A DNA stretch of 64,000 nucleotides from Streptomyces sp. NBC_00443 (GTDB taxonomy: Bacteria > Actinomycetota > Actinomycetes > Streptomycetales > Streptomycetaceae), in assembly GCF_036014175.1 (NCBI RefSeq), contig NZ_CP107917.1:8680001-8744000 (forward strand), in the 5' to 3' direction. Of this stretch, positions 39,806 through 48,286 are shown one piece after another. Each line of letters opens with the position of its first letter. Position 1 is the stretch's first letter. Made by a program: the position numbers and the translations under genes. The notes beneath the pieces were generated by a model that was given only the letters and a program-made list of their open reading frames with translations, was not told where the DNA came from and ran no database searches.

Positions 39806-41001
39806 TCACACAACTCCCCGAGCCCGCAGCTCCGAGAGCCGATCCTCCGTCACCCCCACCAGCCCGGTCAGCACTTCGGCCGTGTGCTCGCCCAAGGCGG
39901 GCGGCGCACCGTACCCCCGACCGGCGTTCCCGTGAGCCGGATCGGATTGGCGAGCAACGGCAGCCGCCCGGACACCGCATCCTCGACCTCGACCAGCATG
40001 CCCCGATGCTGTACCTGCGGGTCGGCGAAGACCTCGCGCATCTCGTTGAACGGCCCCGCAGGGACGTCGCGTTCGTCGAGCACCGCCAGCCACGCGTCCC
40101 GGGTTCGGGTCCGCAGGATCGCGTCCAGGACGGGAAGGATCTCCTCACGGTGGGCGATCCGCGCGGAGGTCGTGGTGAAGCGTGGATCCTGGAGGAGATC
40201 CGTACGGTCGGCGGCCGCACAGAACGCGGCGAACTGCTTGTCGTTACCGGCGACGAGGAACAGCGGCTTGTCCGCACACATGAAGGCCTGCGAAGGGATC
40301 CCGCCGTAGCCGCCGTTGCCTCGCCGTCTCGGCACCTCACCCGAGATCAGGTAGTTCATCGCGAAGTGCGACAGCGAGGCCAGCCCGCAGTCCAGCAGGG
40401 ACAGGTCGATGAACTGGCCCTCGCCGGTGGCGTCCCGGTGCCGCAGGGCGGCCAGCACGGCCGTCGCGGCGTACAGGCCGGTGAGGATGTCGACCATGCT
40501 GACGCCGACCTTCATCGGCTCCTCGGGGTGCCCGGAGGCGCTCATCATCCCGGACATGGCCTGGAAGATGCCGTCGTAGCCGGGGCGTTCGGCGTACGGC
40601 CCGGTCTGGCCGAAGCCCGTCACGGAGAGATAGACGAGCCTCGGGTTGAGGGCCCGCAGGCTCACGTGGTCGAGCCCGTACTTCGCCAGCGTCCCCGTCC
40701 GGAAGTTCTCCACCAGCACGTCCGACCGGGCGGCGAGGGCGCGGATCAGCTCCTGCCCCTCGGCGGTGGCGTGGTTGACGGTGACCGACCGCTTGTTGCG
40801 GTTGCAGGAGAGGTAGAAGGCGGCAGTGTCCGTCCCGGGGGCGAACGGCGGGCCGTACGTCCGTGAGTCGTCGCCCGTTCCGGGCCGCTCCACCTTGATG
40901 ACGTCCGCGCCCAGGTCGGCCAGCAGTTGGGTGGCGAGGGGTGCCGCGAGGATGCGGGAGAGGTCGAGGACGCGGATTCCGGACAAGGCCGTGGACGGCA
41001 T
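39806..41001 (-). pseudogene. CaiB/BaiF family CoA transferase with a 3' frameshift at 39914-39918
   Basis: A type III CoA transferase with LSGIRVLDLSRILAAP, GADVIKVERPGTGDD, NRNKRSVTV and the likely catalytic Asp in SMVDILTGLYAA. The frame from 41001 runs normally to GTPVGG. It then gives a short non-homologous tail ending at 39868, while the expected C terminus (PPALGEHTAEVL and on to 39806) is in the next frame. One base missing from the run of five C at 39914-39918 explains this. Only about 35 residues are affected, so the protein could still fold, but that tail usually forms part of the interlocked dimer. Sequencing error is a serious alternative. Confidence 0.85.
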
Positions 41002-41030
41002 CGCGGGGGCCTCCCTTGCGAGCAGAATGA

Positions 41031-41046
41031 GTTAGATAAATAATAC
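41031..41046. promoter_or_regulatory. AT-rich divergent promoter/operator island
   Basis: GTTAGATAAATAATAC (41031-41046) lies in the 151-bp gap between the leftward CoA transferase and the rightward thioesterase operon. Its reverse strand has TTATCTAAC, shared with 36.07 and 47.35 kb. A second AT-rich patch near 41083-41108 (CAACTATTCAAATCATGTAACTATATTG) is closer to the thioesterase gene. Two sites or two promoters are plausible. Confidence 0.55.
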
Positions 41047-41152
41047 ATACGGTGGTGTCGATGCGGCCCTTCTGATTGCCTCAACTATTCAAATCATGTA
41101 ACTATATTGCCCCGGCAGGGACACAGCCGGGCCGAGACCGGAGGGCGTGCTG

Positions 41153-41725
41153 ATGACCGTCGCGGCGAGGACCCTCACCGACCAGGAGCAGCGCGAACGC
41201 CGGTCGTGGTTCCGGGCCCGCTGGGAGCGCGGGGTCGCCTTCAACCGCCGCTGCCGCATCCGCGTGAGGCGCTGGGACCCGGAGGCGGTCGAGATCGTGC
41301 TCCCCTACGCCGAGTCCCTCTCCGCCCACGAGGACGTGTTCCACGGCGGTGTGATCTCGGCCCTCATCGACACCGCCGGCGCCGGAGCCGTGATCGCCGG
41401 GCACGACTTCACCAAAGGGAGCCGGCTCAGCACCGTGTCGATGTCCGTGCAGTACCTCGCGCCCGCCCGCGGCCGGGAGGCCGTGGCGTACGCGCGCTGT
41501 GTGCGGCGTGGCCGCAGGCTGCACTTCGCCGACGTCGACGTGATGGCCGACGGACGCATCTGTGCGAGGGGGCAGGTCGTGGTGTCCATCTCGGGGGAAC
41601 GGCCGGGCGTCGGCGACCCCATCGAAGCCGCCGCTCCGATGGAACTCGCCACTCCTGTCGAACCGACGGCTCCCATGGAACCGGCGGCTCCCATCCGACC
41701 GCTGACCGAGCTGACCGAGGAGTGA
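41153..41725 (+). CDS. PaaI-type hotdog thioesterase with a repetitive Pro/Glu C-terminal tail
   Basis: A 190-residue hotdog protein. The core DVFHGGVISALIDTAGAG carries the family's HGG...D motif, and the strands TVSMSVQYLAPA complete the PaaI fold, so acyl-CoA hydrolysis is likely. After about residue 150 a tail of imperfect repeats follows (APMEL, TPVEP, APMEP, APIRP), absent from ordinary PaaI proteins. At DNA level it contains an 18-nt tandem duplication. ATG 41153 has GGAGG at proper spacing; GTG 41147 is too close. It is the first gene of a six-gene rightward operon. Confidence 0.85.
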   Translation: MTVAARTLTDQEQRERRSWFRARWERGVAFNRRCRIRVRRWDPEAVEIVLPYAESLSAHEDVFHGGVISALIDTAGAGAVIAGHDFTKGSRLSTVSMSVQYLAPARGREAVAYARCVRRGRRLHFADVDVMADGRICARGQVVVSISGERPGVGDPIEAAAPMELATPVEPTAPMEPAAPIRPLTELTEE

Positions 41726-41729
41726 CCCG

Positions 41730-42572
41730 ATGTCCGCAGACGCTGATGATCTTGTCCTGTACGAGGTCGACGAGGACGGCGTGGCAACGCTCACCCTCAA
41801 CCGCCCCGAGCGCAAGAACGCCTGGAGCATCCCCATGGAGAACCGCTTCTTCGCGCTCCTGGACGAGGCGGCGCAGGACCCCGCCGTCCGCGTCGTGATC
41901 GTCACCGGCGCCGGCCGGGCCTTCTGCCCCGGGATGGACATGCAGCGCCTGGAGCAGAACTCCCAGCCGGGCCAGTCCCTGGGGCTGCACGCGCGCGTGC
42001 CCATGTACAGCAGGCGAAACCTGCCGAAACCGCTCATCGCCGCGATCAACGGCGCCTGCGCCGGCATCGGCCTGATCCAGGCGCTCATCTGCGACATCCG
42101 CTTCGCCGCCCGCGGCGCCCGCTTCACCACCGCCTTCACCCGGCGCGGCCTGGCCGGCGAGTACAACCTTCCGTACGTCCTGCCCCGTGTCGTCGGCCTG
42201 GAGAACGCCCTCGACCTGCTGCTGTCCGGCCGCGTCTTCGACGCCGACGAGGCGAAGGCTCTCGGCCTCGTCAGCCGCGTCGTCGAACCCGAAGACCTGC
42301 TCGACGCCGCCCGGGCCTACGCCCGGGACATCGCCCGCAACTGCTCCCCGCGCGCCATGGCCGTCGTACGGCACCAGGTCTACGGCGACCTGGACCGCAC
42401 CTTCACCGACGCCCTCGCCCGCTCCTACTCCGCCATGGAGTTCTTCGCGGGCTCACCCGACTTCCGCGAGGGCGTGGCGAGCTTCACCGAGAAGCGGGAT
42501 CCCAAGTTCGAGGGCCTGCCGCCGGACTTCGATCCGGACGAGGCCACCCGCGACGCCTTCCTGCCGTACTGA
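41730..42572 (+). CDS. Enoyl-CoA hydratase/isomerase family protein (crotonase)
   Basis: A 280-residue crotonase with AFCPGMDMQRLE, NGACAGIGLIQALICD, and TRRGLAGEYNLPYVLPR. The first hydratase Glu is missing and a single Glu lies in the RRGLAGE segment. The PGMDM and CAGIG words are shared with the crotonase at 48451, so those two are paralogues. A hydratase or isomerase role is likely. It begins 4 bp after the thioesterase stop. The last codons and stop of this gene are the first unit of a 13-bp tandem array extending to 42626. Confidence 0.88.
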   Translation: MSADADDLVLYEVDEDGVATLTLNRPERKNAWSIPMENRFFALLDEAAQDPAVRVVIVTGAGRAFCPGMDMQRLEQNSQPGQSLGLHARVPMYSRRNLPKPLIAAINGACAGIGLIQALICDIRFAARGARFTTAFTRRGLAGEYNLPYVLPRVVGLENALDLLLSGRVFDADEAKALGLVSRVVEPEDLLDAARAYARDIARNCSPRAMAVVRHQVYGDLDRTFTDALARSYSAMEFFAGSPDFREGVASFTEKRDPKFEGLPPDFDPDEATRDAFLPY

Positions 42573-42626
42573 CCCTGCCGTACTGACCTGCCGCACTGAC
42601 CTGCCGTACTGACCTGCCGTTTCGAC
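42561..42626. repeat. 13-bp tandem array that repeats the crotonase stop codon
   Basis: CTGCCGTACTGAC at 42561-42573 holds the last codons and stop of the crotonase gene. It is followed, after one extra C, by identical or near-identical units at 42575, 42588, 42601 and 42614 (the last diverged). TGA occurs at 42570, 42584, 42597 and 42610, covering all three frames. The array fills the gap to the MaoC-like gene at 42644. Confidence 0.95.
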
Positions 42627-42643
42627 CGAGGGAGCTGACGAGG

Positions 42644-43096
42644 ATGACAGGGTTGCCGTTCCCCGTCGAGGCCGGGCACATCATGATGTTCGCCCGCGCC
42701 ATCGGCGACGAGAACCCGGCGTACCTGGGAGAGAGCCCCCTCGCCCCGCCCACCTTCACCATGGCGAGCGCCCACTACGACCCCGACTACCACCTGCGTC
42801 CCAAGCCGGACGAGGAGTGGTTCGGGTCGGGTGGCGGCCCCGGGGAGATGGCCGAGGGCGGCGGCGGGCTGCATGCCGAGCAGCACTTCGAGTACCACCG
42901 CCCGGTGCGCGCCGGCGAGACCCTCTACGCGCACACCGTCCCCGGACGCAGCTGGGAGAAGCAGGGCCGCAGCGGCCGTCTGCTCTTCAGCGAGCGCATC
43001 ACCGAGTACCGGGACGCCGCAGGCGAACCGGTCGTCAGCGCAGTGACCGTGGCCGTCGTCCCCGAGGGCCCCGCGACCCCGAAGGACGCCCGATGA
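42644..43096 (+). CDS. MaoC N-terminal-like (FAS1-like) dehydratase subunit
   Basis: A 150-residue hotdog protein of the MaoC_dehydrat_N type. The helix segment FARAIGDENPAYLGES and the following APPTF word are characteristic. The C-terminal strands include EYHRPVRAGETLYAHT. In actinobacteria such proteins pair with a catalytic MaoC subunit to form an enoyl-CoA hydratase, as in the ChsH1/ChsH2 and HadAB systems. The catalytic partner follows here with an ATGA overlap. No ribosome site is needed for the second gene given the overlap. Confidence 0.88.
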   Translation: MTGLPFPVEAGHIMMFARAIGDENPAYLGESPLAPPTFTMASAHYDPDYHLRPKPDEEWFGSGGGPGEMAEGGGGLHAEQHFEYHRPVRAGETLYAHTVPGRSWEKQGRSGRLLFSERITEYRDAAGEPVVSAVTVAVVPEGPATPKDAR

Positions 43097-43515
43097 CCGT
43101 GAGCACGGCCGACCTCAAGGCCGGCGAGAGCCGCGAGAGCGTCCTCGTAGGCGACCTGAAGCGCACCCGGATCGTGCAGTACGCCGGAGCCTGCGGCGAC
43201 TTCAACCCACTGCACACCGACGAGAAGTTCGCCGTCGAGGCGGCCGGATACCCCGGCGTGTTCGCCCACGGCATGCTGACGATGGGCATGACCGGCCGGG
43301 TCCTCACCGACTGGGTCGGCCCCGAGGCGCTCCTGCGCTACGGCGTCCGCTTCAAGGCGCAGGTCTGGCCCGGCGACACCCTTACCGCCACGGCCACGGT
43401 CGACTCGATCGAGAAGACGCCGTCCGGCCCGGTCGCCCACTTCACCCTCGCCACCGTCAACCAGAACGGCGTCGAGGTGGTCAGCGGCACCGCGACGGCC
43501 CGTCTGGAGCCGTGA
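43093..43515 (+). CDS. MaoC-type R-specific enoyl-CoA hydratase, catalytic subunit
   Basis: A 140-residue MaoC protein containing the full hydratase-2 motif: YAGACGDFNPLHTDEKFA, with the catalytic Asp and His spaced as Asp-x3-Pro-x-His, then GVFAHGMLTMGM. It should hydrate a 2-enoyl-CoA to the 3R-hydroxyacyl-CoA together with the upstream subunit. The start overlaps the upstream stop, and the stop overlaps the ligase start by four bases. This pair is the only MaoC system in the window with an intact active site. Confidence 0.92.
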   Translation: MTVSTADLKAGESRESVLVGDLKRTRIVQYAGACGDFNPLHTDEKFAVEAAGYPGVFAHGMLTMGMTGRVLTDWVGPEALLRYGVRFKAQVWPGDTLTATATVDSIEKTPSGPVAHFTLATVNQNGVEVVSGTATARLEP

Positions 43516-44984
43516 CGGCGGTGGACACAAGGCGGGAGCCCCGACCGGCGGCCACCTGGACCGCCATGGTGAGCCGCGCCTACGACCACGCCCGCCCCGC
43601 CGCTCGCTTCGGCGACCTGACCTGGACCGGGCACGAACTCCTCGACCGGGCCGGCGGCGCGGCCGACTGGCTGGACACCCTCGGCCTGGAACCGGGCCGA
43701 CCGGTGCCGGCCCTGGTCGCCACCTCCGCCGACGCCCTCGCCCTGGTGATCGGCGGCGCGGGCTCCGGTCACCCACTCGCACCCCTCGGCGTCCGCATGA
43801 CCGCGCACGAGATCGCCACGGTGGTCAAGGCGACGCGCTCCCAAGTCCTGCTGGTCCAACCGGAGTTCGTCGAACTCGGCACGCAGATCGCCGAACTCAC
43901 GGGTCGACGGGTCGCGATCGTGCCGGAACTGCCTGACATTCCACGGGAGTTGACTGCCCGCTCCGACGACCTCGCCGCCGTCCTCCACACATCCGGCACG
44001 ACCGGCCTGCCCAAACCCGTCCCCATGACCCAGCGACGCCTGGCCGCCCGCGCCCGCGTCAACGGACGGTTGTGCGCGCTCGCCCCCGACAGCTTCTACG
44101 GCGGCAGCGCCCCCTTCCACCACATCGCCGGCCTCGGCAACATCGCCGTCGCCCTCGCCGCGGGTGCCCTGATCACCGGACTGCCCCGCTTCACCGTCGA
44201 GGGCTGGACGCTGCTGCGGCACCTCGGCACCACCCACACCAGCATGGTCCCGGCGATGCTGGAAACCCTGCTGGCGGCCGACGAGGCGCGGCACGCGACT
44301 TTGCGGACCCTCCAGTACGGTGGCGCGCCCATCCGCCCCGGCACACTGCGACGGACCTACGAGGCCATGCCCGGCGTTCGCATGCTCAACATGTTCGGGC
44401 AGACGGAGGGCTCGCCGATCAGCGTGCTCACCCCCGAGGACCACCGGGAGGCGGTCGCCGGACGCACCGAACTGCTGCGCTCCGTCGGGCGCCCCGCCCC
44501 CGGAGTCGAGCTCCGTGTCGTCGGCGCCGGGCCGGACGGCATCGGCGAGATCAACGCCCGTGCCGACCATCTCTTCCGCGTCGACGCCGACGGCTGGCTG
44601 CACAGCGGCGACCTGGGCCGAGTGGCGGAGGACGGCTATCTCTATCTCCTCGGCCGTCGGACCGACATGATCATCCGGGGTGGTGAGAACGTCCATCCGC
44701 TGGAGGTCGAGACGGTCCTGACCACGCATCCAGGCGTGGCGGACGTGGCGGTGACGGGCGTACCCGACGAGCGGCTGGGCCAGACCGTCGTCGCCTTCGT
44801 CGTGCCGGCCGACCCGGACTCCCCGCCGGAACCGGCGGTCCTCAGAAGCCATCTCCGCGCCCGGCTGTCCGGGTTCAAGGTCCCCGTCCGCTGGTGGTTC
44901 GTGGACGCCCTGCCGCGCAACGCGAACGGCAAGGTCGTACGCCGTCACCTGAGGGAGCCGTCCCCAGGAGGAACAAGTGCCTGA
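43512..44984 (+). CDS. AMP-forming acyl-CoA ligase
   Basis: A 490-residue ANL ligase with an intact P-loop (LHTSGTTGLPKPVPM, about 157-171), A5-like FGQTEGSP, A7 HSGDLGRV, A8 RRTDMIIRGGENVHPLEVE and the C-terminal catalytic Lys in NANGKVVRRHL. It is the only ligase of the three with all core motifs standard. It should activate a pathway carboxylic acid with ATP and CoA. GTG 43512 overlaps the MaoC stop, and the stop overlaps the next gene by eight bases, so it is tightly coupled in the operon. Confidence 0.93.
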   Translation: MTAVDTRREPRPAATWTAMVSRAYDHARPAARFGDLTWTGHELLDRAGGAADWLDTLGLEPGRPVPALVATSADALALVIGGAGSGHPLAPLGVRMTAHEIATVVKATRSQVLLVQPEFVELGTQIAELTGRRVAIVPELPDIPRELTARSDDLAAVLHTSGTTGLPKPVPMTQRRLAARARVNGRLCALAPDSFYGGSAPFHHIAGLGNIAVALAAGALITGLPRFTVEGWTLLRHLGTTHTSMVPAMLETLLAADEARHATLRTLQYGGAPIRPGTLRRTYEAMPGVRMLNMFGQTEGSPISVLTPEDHREAVAGRTELLRSVGRPAPGVELRVVGAGPDGIGEINARADHLFRVDADGWLHSGDLGRVAEDGYLYLLGRRTDMIIRGGENVHPLEVETVLTTHPGVADVAVTGVPDERLGQTVVAFVVPADPDSPPEPAVLRSHLRARLSGFKVPVRWWFVDALPRNANGKVVRRHLREPSPGGTSA

Positions 44985-46089
44985 CCACGTCGACTCGCAC
45001 CCGCTCGACCCCCGCCGACTCGACACCCTCCTGAGCCGGATCCGCCGGGAGGTCGAGCAGGGCCCCTTGCCGTCCGCGCAGGTCGCCGTGGCGCGCAACG
45101 GCCGGCTGGTGGCCTTCGAGACCTACGGCGACGCCCACCCCGGCACCCGGTACGTCCTGCAGTCCGTCGGACGGTCGGTCGTCGCGGGCGTGGTGTGGAA
45201 GCTGATCGGCGACGGGCTCCTGGACGTGGACGAGCAAGTCGCCGCGATCATCCCGGAGTTCGCGCCGAACGGGAAGGAGACGGTCACGGTCGAGCAGGTG
45301 CTCACGCACACTGCCGGTTTCCCCTTCGCGCCGCTCGGCCACCCGAAGATGCTGCACCGCGAGCAGCGGCTGGCCGCCTTCGGGCGCTGGCGCCTCGACT
45401 ACCCGCCGGGCAGCCGCTTCCAGTTCCATCTCACTTCGGCGGCCTGGCTGATCGCCGAGATCGTCGAACGGCGTACGGGCCTGGCCTTCGCCGACTACGT
45501 GCGCGAGCAGATCGTACGGCCGCTGGGCCTCACTTCGATCGAGCTCGGCGTGCCGGTGGACGAACAACCCGGCTCCGTCGCGCCGATGCTCGCCACCGAC
45601 CGCACCAGCGACGAACAGGAACCCGACCCCTGGGGACCGTGGTACCTGTCCGACCCGAAGGTCCTGGCGGCCGGCGAGCCCAGCCACGCCCTGGTCGCCA
45701 CCGCCGCCGATGTCGCCCTCTATTTCCAGGCGCTGGAGCACTCCGGCCTGTGGAAGCCGGAAGCGGTCGAGGAGGGCACCAGGATCCGCCTGACCGAGCA
45801 GCCCTACGGCGAGCGGATCTACGGGGGCGGAGGCAACCGGCGTACGAGCATGGGCCTGTTCGTGACCGTGGCCGGCCCCGACGCCGGGAGCAACCTGCCG
45901 TCGACGGGCTCGCCCGCGCTGTTCGGCAGTGCCGGGGCGGCCTACCAACTGGGCTTCATGGACCCGGAGTCCGGCCTTTCCTTCGCCTGTCTGAGCAACG
46001 GGTACCCGCTCGCCGGATACGACCACTCCCCGCGGGGCACCGCGTTCCTCACCGACATGGCGAACCTGGCGGCGGGCCTGGCCGGTTAG
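44977..46089 (+). CDS. Beta-lactamase-fold (class C/EstB-like) protein with degenerate catalytic motifs
   Basis: A 370-residue protein of the serine beta-lactamase/esterase fold. The family frame is visible: VAVARNGRLVAFETYGDA, LTHTAGFP, YPPGSRFQFH and DYVREQIVRPLGLTS. The motifs are altered. Ser-x-x-Lys reads SVGR (Lys to Arg), the Tyr-x-Asn site reads FHL, and the His/Lys-x-Gly box appears as SAG. Ester or lactone hydrolysis by the usual mechanism is therefore uncertain. It is the last gene of the six-gene operon and has a GGAGGAAC site before GTG 44977. A weak GC hairpin follows near 46096-46111. Confidence 0.82.
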   Translation: MPDHVDSHPLDPRRLDTLLSRIRREVEQGPLPSAQVAVARNGRLVAFETYGDAHPGTRYVLQSVGRSVVAGVVWKLIGDGLLDVDEQVAAIIPEFAPNGKETVTVEQVLTHTAGFPFAPLGHPKMLHREQRLAAFGRWRLDYPPGSRFQFHLTSAAWLIAEIVERRTGLAFADYVREQIVRPLGLTSIELGVPVDEQPGSVAPMLATDRTSDEQEPDPWGPWYLSDPKVLAAGEPSHALVATAADVALYFQALEHSGLWKPEAVEEGTRIRLTEQPYGERIYGGGGNRRTSMGLFVTVAGPDAGSNLPSTGSPALFGSAGAAYQLGFMDPESGLSFACLSNGYPLAGYDHSPRGTAFLTDMANLAAGLAG

Positions 46090-46124
46090 ACCAGGCCCGC
46101 CGCCAGGCGGGGCTCATCGTGCGC

Positions 46125-47306
46125 TCAGCGGCTGATCAGCTGCTGGGCGTTGTTGTACATGATGTCGTCCTGCGCGGACTCGTCCAGCTCCGCGATGAGC
46201 TTGCGGAAGTCGGCAGGCTCGGCAAGGCCCTCCGCGTGGGGGAAGTCGGAGCCCATGACGATGGACTCGTGGTAGCCGAGGCGCTTGACCACGCCCACGA
46301 TGTCGTCCTCGGGGTAGGGCACCACCCGCACGTGCTTGCGGAAGATCTGGCTGGGCCGCTCGTCCAACTGCCCGCCCACCCAGGGGCCGTTGCGGCCCAT
46401 GCCCCGGCTCTTGTCCATGTGCCGCACGAAGTGCGGTACCCACTCGGAGCCGAACTCGGACACCAGGACGTTGATGTCGGGGAAGCGTCCGAAGAGGTTG
46501 TCGAAGATCAGCGCGGACAGGGTCTCCTCGACGGGGCGCTGGCCGTAGGTGTTCTGCCACTGCCACGCCGACATCCGGAAGTGGATGGGGTGGGGGTCGA
46601 AGCCCCAGGCGGGCGCCACCTGCGAGTTGTAGTAGAACTCGCTGATGTGGTAGCAGACGCTGGCCTTGGCCTCGTTGACCAGCTTCCAGAACGGGTCGAA
46701 GTACGGGTCGCCCGGCGAGCGGCCGTACACCGGCCCGGTGGGCAGCAGGATGAAGCGGGCGCCCTGCTCCAGGACGTGCTCCAGCTCCTTGACCGCGTGG
46801 TCCAGGTCGCGCAGGGACAACAGGGCCGGGGCGTAGATGCGTCCCTGGTGGTTGAAGCCCCACACCTCGTTCATGTACCGGTTGAACGAGTGGTAGTTGG
46901 CGTAGAGCGGCTCGACGCCCTTCACGTACTCCTCGGCGACCAGCGCCCAGCCACCCGGGTACATGATCGACTGGTCGAGGCCCTGCTCGTCCATGACCCG
47001 CAGCCGGGACTCGCGGTTCTGGTACGACTCGTGCATCGGCTCGAACTGGTACGTCTCCTCGGGATTGCCCGAGGCCATCGCCTTGAGCATCTCCTTCAGC
47101 GAGCCGGGGCGGTACACCTGCCCGAACTCCGGCTCCAGGCATACGACGATCCGGTCCCCGGCGAGGATCACCTCGCGCCCGTCCGGCAGCGTCACCGGTG
47201 CGACCGCCGCACCGAGGAATTCCTTCGGGAGGTAGCGGGTGAAGGAGTCCCGCTCCTCGTACATGTGCTGGTCGCAGTCGAAGATGCGCTTGCGCTGTTC
47301 GGCCAT
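46125..47306 (-). CDS. Amidohydrolase 2 family metal-dependent hydrolase/decarboxylase
   Basis: A 393-residue amidohydrolase-2 protein. The N-terminal metal ligands are DCDQHMYE; CYHISEF and the C-terminal VMGSDFPHAEGLA supply the remaining expected His/Asp ligands. The overall plan matches the amidohydrolase at 4284-5363, though with a longer N-terminal insert (residues about 35-80). Members hydrolyse or decarboxylate ring-derived acids. It is transcribed left from its own promoter island, which carries CTATAATTATCTAAC, and lies directly downstream of a GntR gene. Confidence 0.87.
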   Translation of the reverse strand: MAEQRKRIFDCDQHMYEERDSFTRYLPKEFLGAAVAPVTLPDGREVILAGDRIVVCLEPEFGQVYRPGSLKEMLKAMASGNPEETYQFEPMHESYQNRESRLRVMDEQGLDQSIMYPGGWALVAEEYVKGVEPLYANYHSFNRYMNEVWGFNHQGRIYAPALLSLRDLDHAVKELEHVLEQGARFILLPTGPVYGRSPGDPYFDPFWKLVNEAKASVCYHISEFYYNSQVAPAWGFDPHPIHFRMSAWQWQNTYGQRPVEETLSALIFDNLFGRFPDINVLVSEFGSEWVPHFVRHMDKSRGMGRNGPWVGGQLDERPSQIFRKHVRVVPYPEDDIVGVVKRLGYHESIVMGSDFPHAEGLAEPADFRKLIAELDESAQDDIMYNNAQQLISR

Positions 47307-47347
47307 GGCCGTCGCCTCCGGACCCCAGGAGCTATTCAGTACGCCTT

Positions 47348-47362
47348 CTATAATTATCTAAC
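47348..47362 (-). promoter_or_regulatory. AT-rich promoter/operator island, CTATAATTATCTAAC copy 2
   Basis: CTATAATTATCTAAC (47348-47362) is identical to 36071-36085. It lies 42-56 bp upstream of the leftward amidohydrolase start. On the minus strand TTGCCT precedes AATTAT by 17 bp, a possible but weak promoter. The rest of the 157-bp gap to the GntR gene shows nothing further. Confidence 0.6.
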
Positions 47363-47463
47363 CATTTCTCTGAGGCAAGGGGTTCGTGGCGACAGGCTTC
47401 GCGGTGGGTCCTCCCGGGGTCGGCCGATGGTGCCCCGGGGGCTGGTCGATGAGGTCCCCGGGG

Positions 47464-48267
47464 TCAGTCGAGGAGCTCCAGCACCGTCTTGGGTCCAGCG
47501 GCGTTCACGACGTCGTCGGCGCTGGAGATGTGCCGCTGCCACAGCTTCTCGGCCTCGTCCGCCTTGCCGGACTCGATCAGTCCGACCAGCCGGACGTGTG
47601 CGCGGTGTCCCTTGAGGGCCTGGGTCTTCTGGGCCTCGGCATCGGTGGCGGCCGCGGTGTACGAGGCGTTGGCGCGGTCGATGATGTTGCGCAGCATCCC
47701 GCACAGCAGGATCAGGGTCTGGTTGCCGGTGAGCTCGACCAGGAGGGCGTGGAAGGCGTCCTGCGCGTCGACCAGGGCGAGCGGGTCGTCCAGGACGGAC
47801 TTCTCGGCCGCCACCGCGTCGCGCAGCCGCTTGATGTCGGCCGCGGTGTGCTTGGTGGCGAGCTGGCGGGCGCAGGGCGGCTCGATGACCGCCGCCGCGC
47901 GGTAGATGTCGCCCAGGGTGGCGCCGCGGTACTCCAGGATCAGGCCGGCGAAGCGGGCGGCGACATCCGCGTCGGGTGCGCTCACCCGGGCGCCGCCGTG
48001 GGCACCGCGGCGCACCGTGATCAGGGACTCCGACTCCAGGACGCGGAACGCCTCGCGCAGGGTCGGCCGCGAGATGCCGAACTGCTCCATCAGCCCCGAC
48101 TCCGGCGGCAGCGCGTCACCCGGCTTCAGCTCGCCCCGCACGACCTGGCGGCGCAGGTGCGCGGCGACCAGTTCGGCGGTCTTCGGCACCCGCACCTGGC
48201 GTCCGACGCGGTTCCGGGAGGGGGCGGGCACGGTCGCCGTTTCGCTTGTGCGGGCTGCCTCGGCCAC
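47464..48267 (-). CDS. FadR-subfamily GntR transcriptional regulator
   Basis: A 267-residue regulator. The winged helix shows GELKPGDALPPESGLMEQF and SRPTLREAFRVLESESL; the FCD domain shows AFHALLVELTGN, HRAHVRLV and WQRHISSAD. It is clearly paralogous to the GntR at 26752-27501, with nearly identical recognition helices, so they may bind similar DNA. GTG 48267 has GAGGAG at good spacing; an upstream TTG is unlikely. It is divergent from a crotonase/DUF2889 operon across a gap with two copies of an ATGAATC-type motif, which suggests autoregulation. Confidence 0.93.
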   Translation of the reverse strand: MAEAARTSETATVPAPSRNRVGRQVRVPKTAELVAAHLRRQVVRGELKPGDALPPESGLMEQFGISRPTLREAFRVLESESLITVRRGAHGGARVSAPDADVAARFAGLILEYRGATLGDIYRAAAVIEPPCARQLATKHTAADIKRLRDAVAAEKSVLDDPLALVDAQDAFHALLVELTGNQTLILLCGMLRNIIDRANASYTAAATDAEAQKTQALKGHRAHVRLVGLIESGKADEAEKLWQRHISSADDVVNAAGPKTVLELLD

Positions 48268-48286
48268 GGTGGGCTCCTCATATAGC

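Noticed and set aside
46091..46113. Possible terminator hairpin between the beta-lactamase-fold and amidohydrolase genes
   Set aside because: The stem is about six base pairs with a four-base loop and no T tract; such pairings are common by chance at this GC content.
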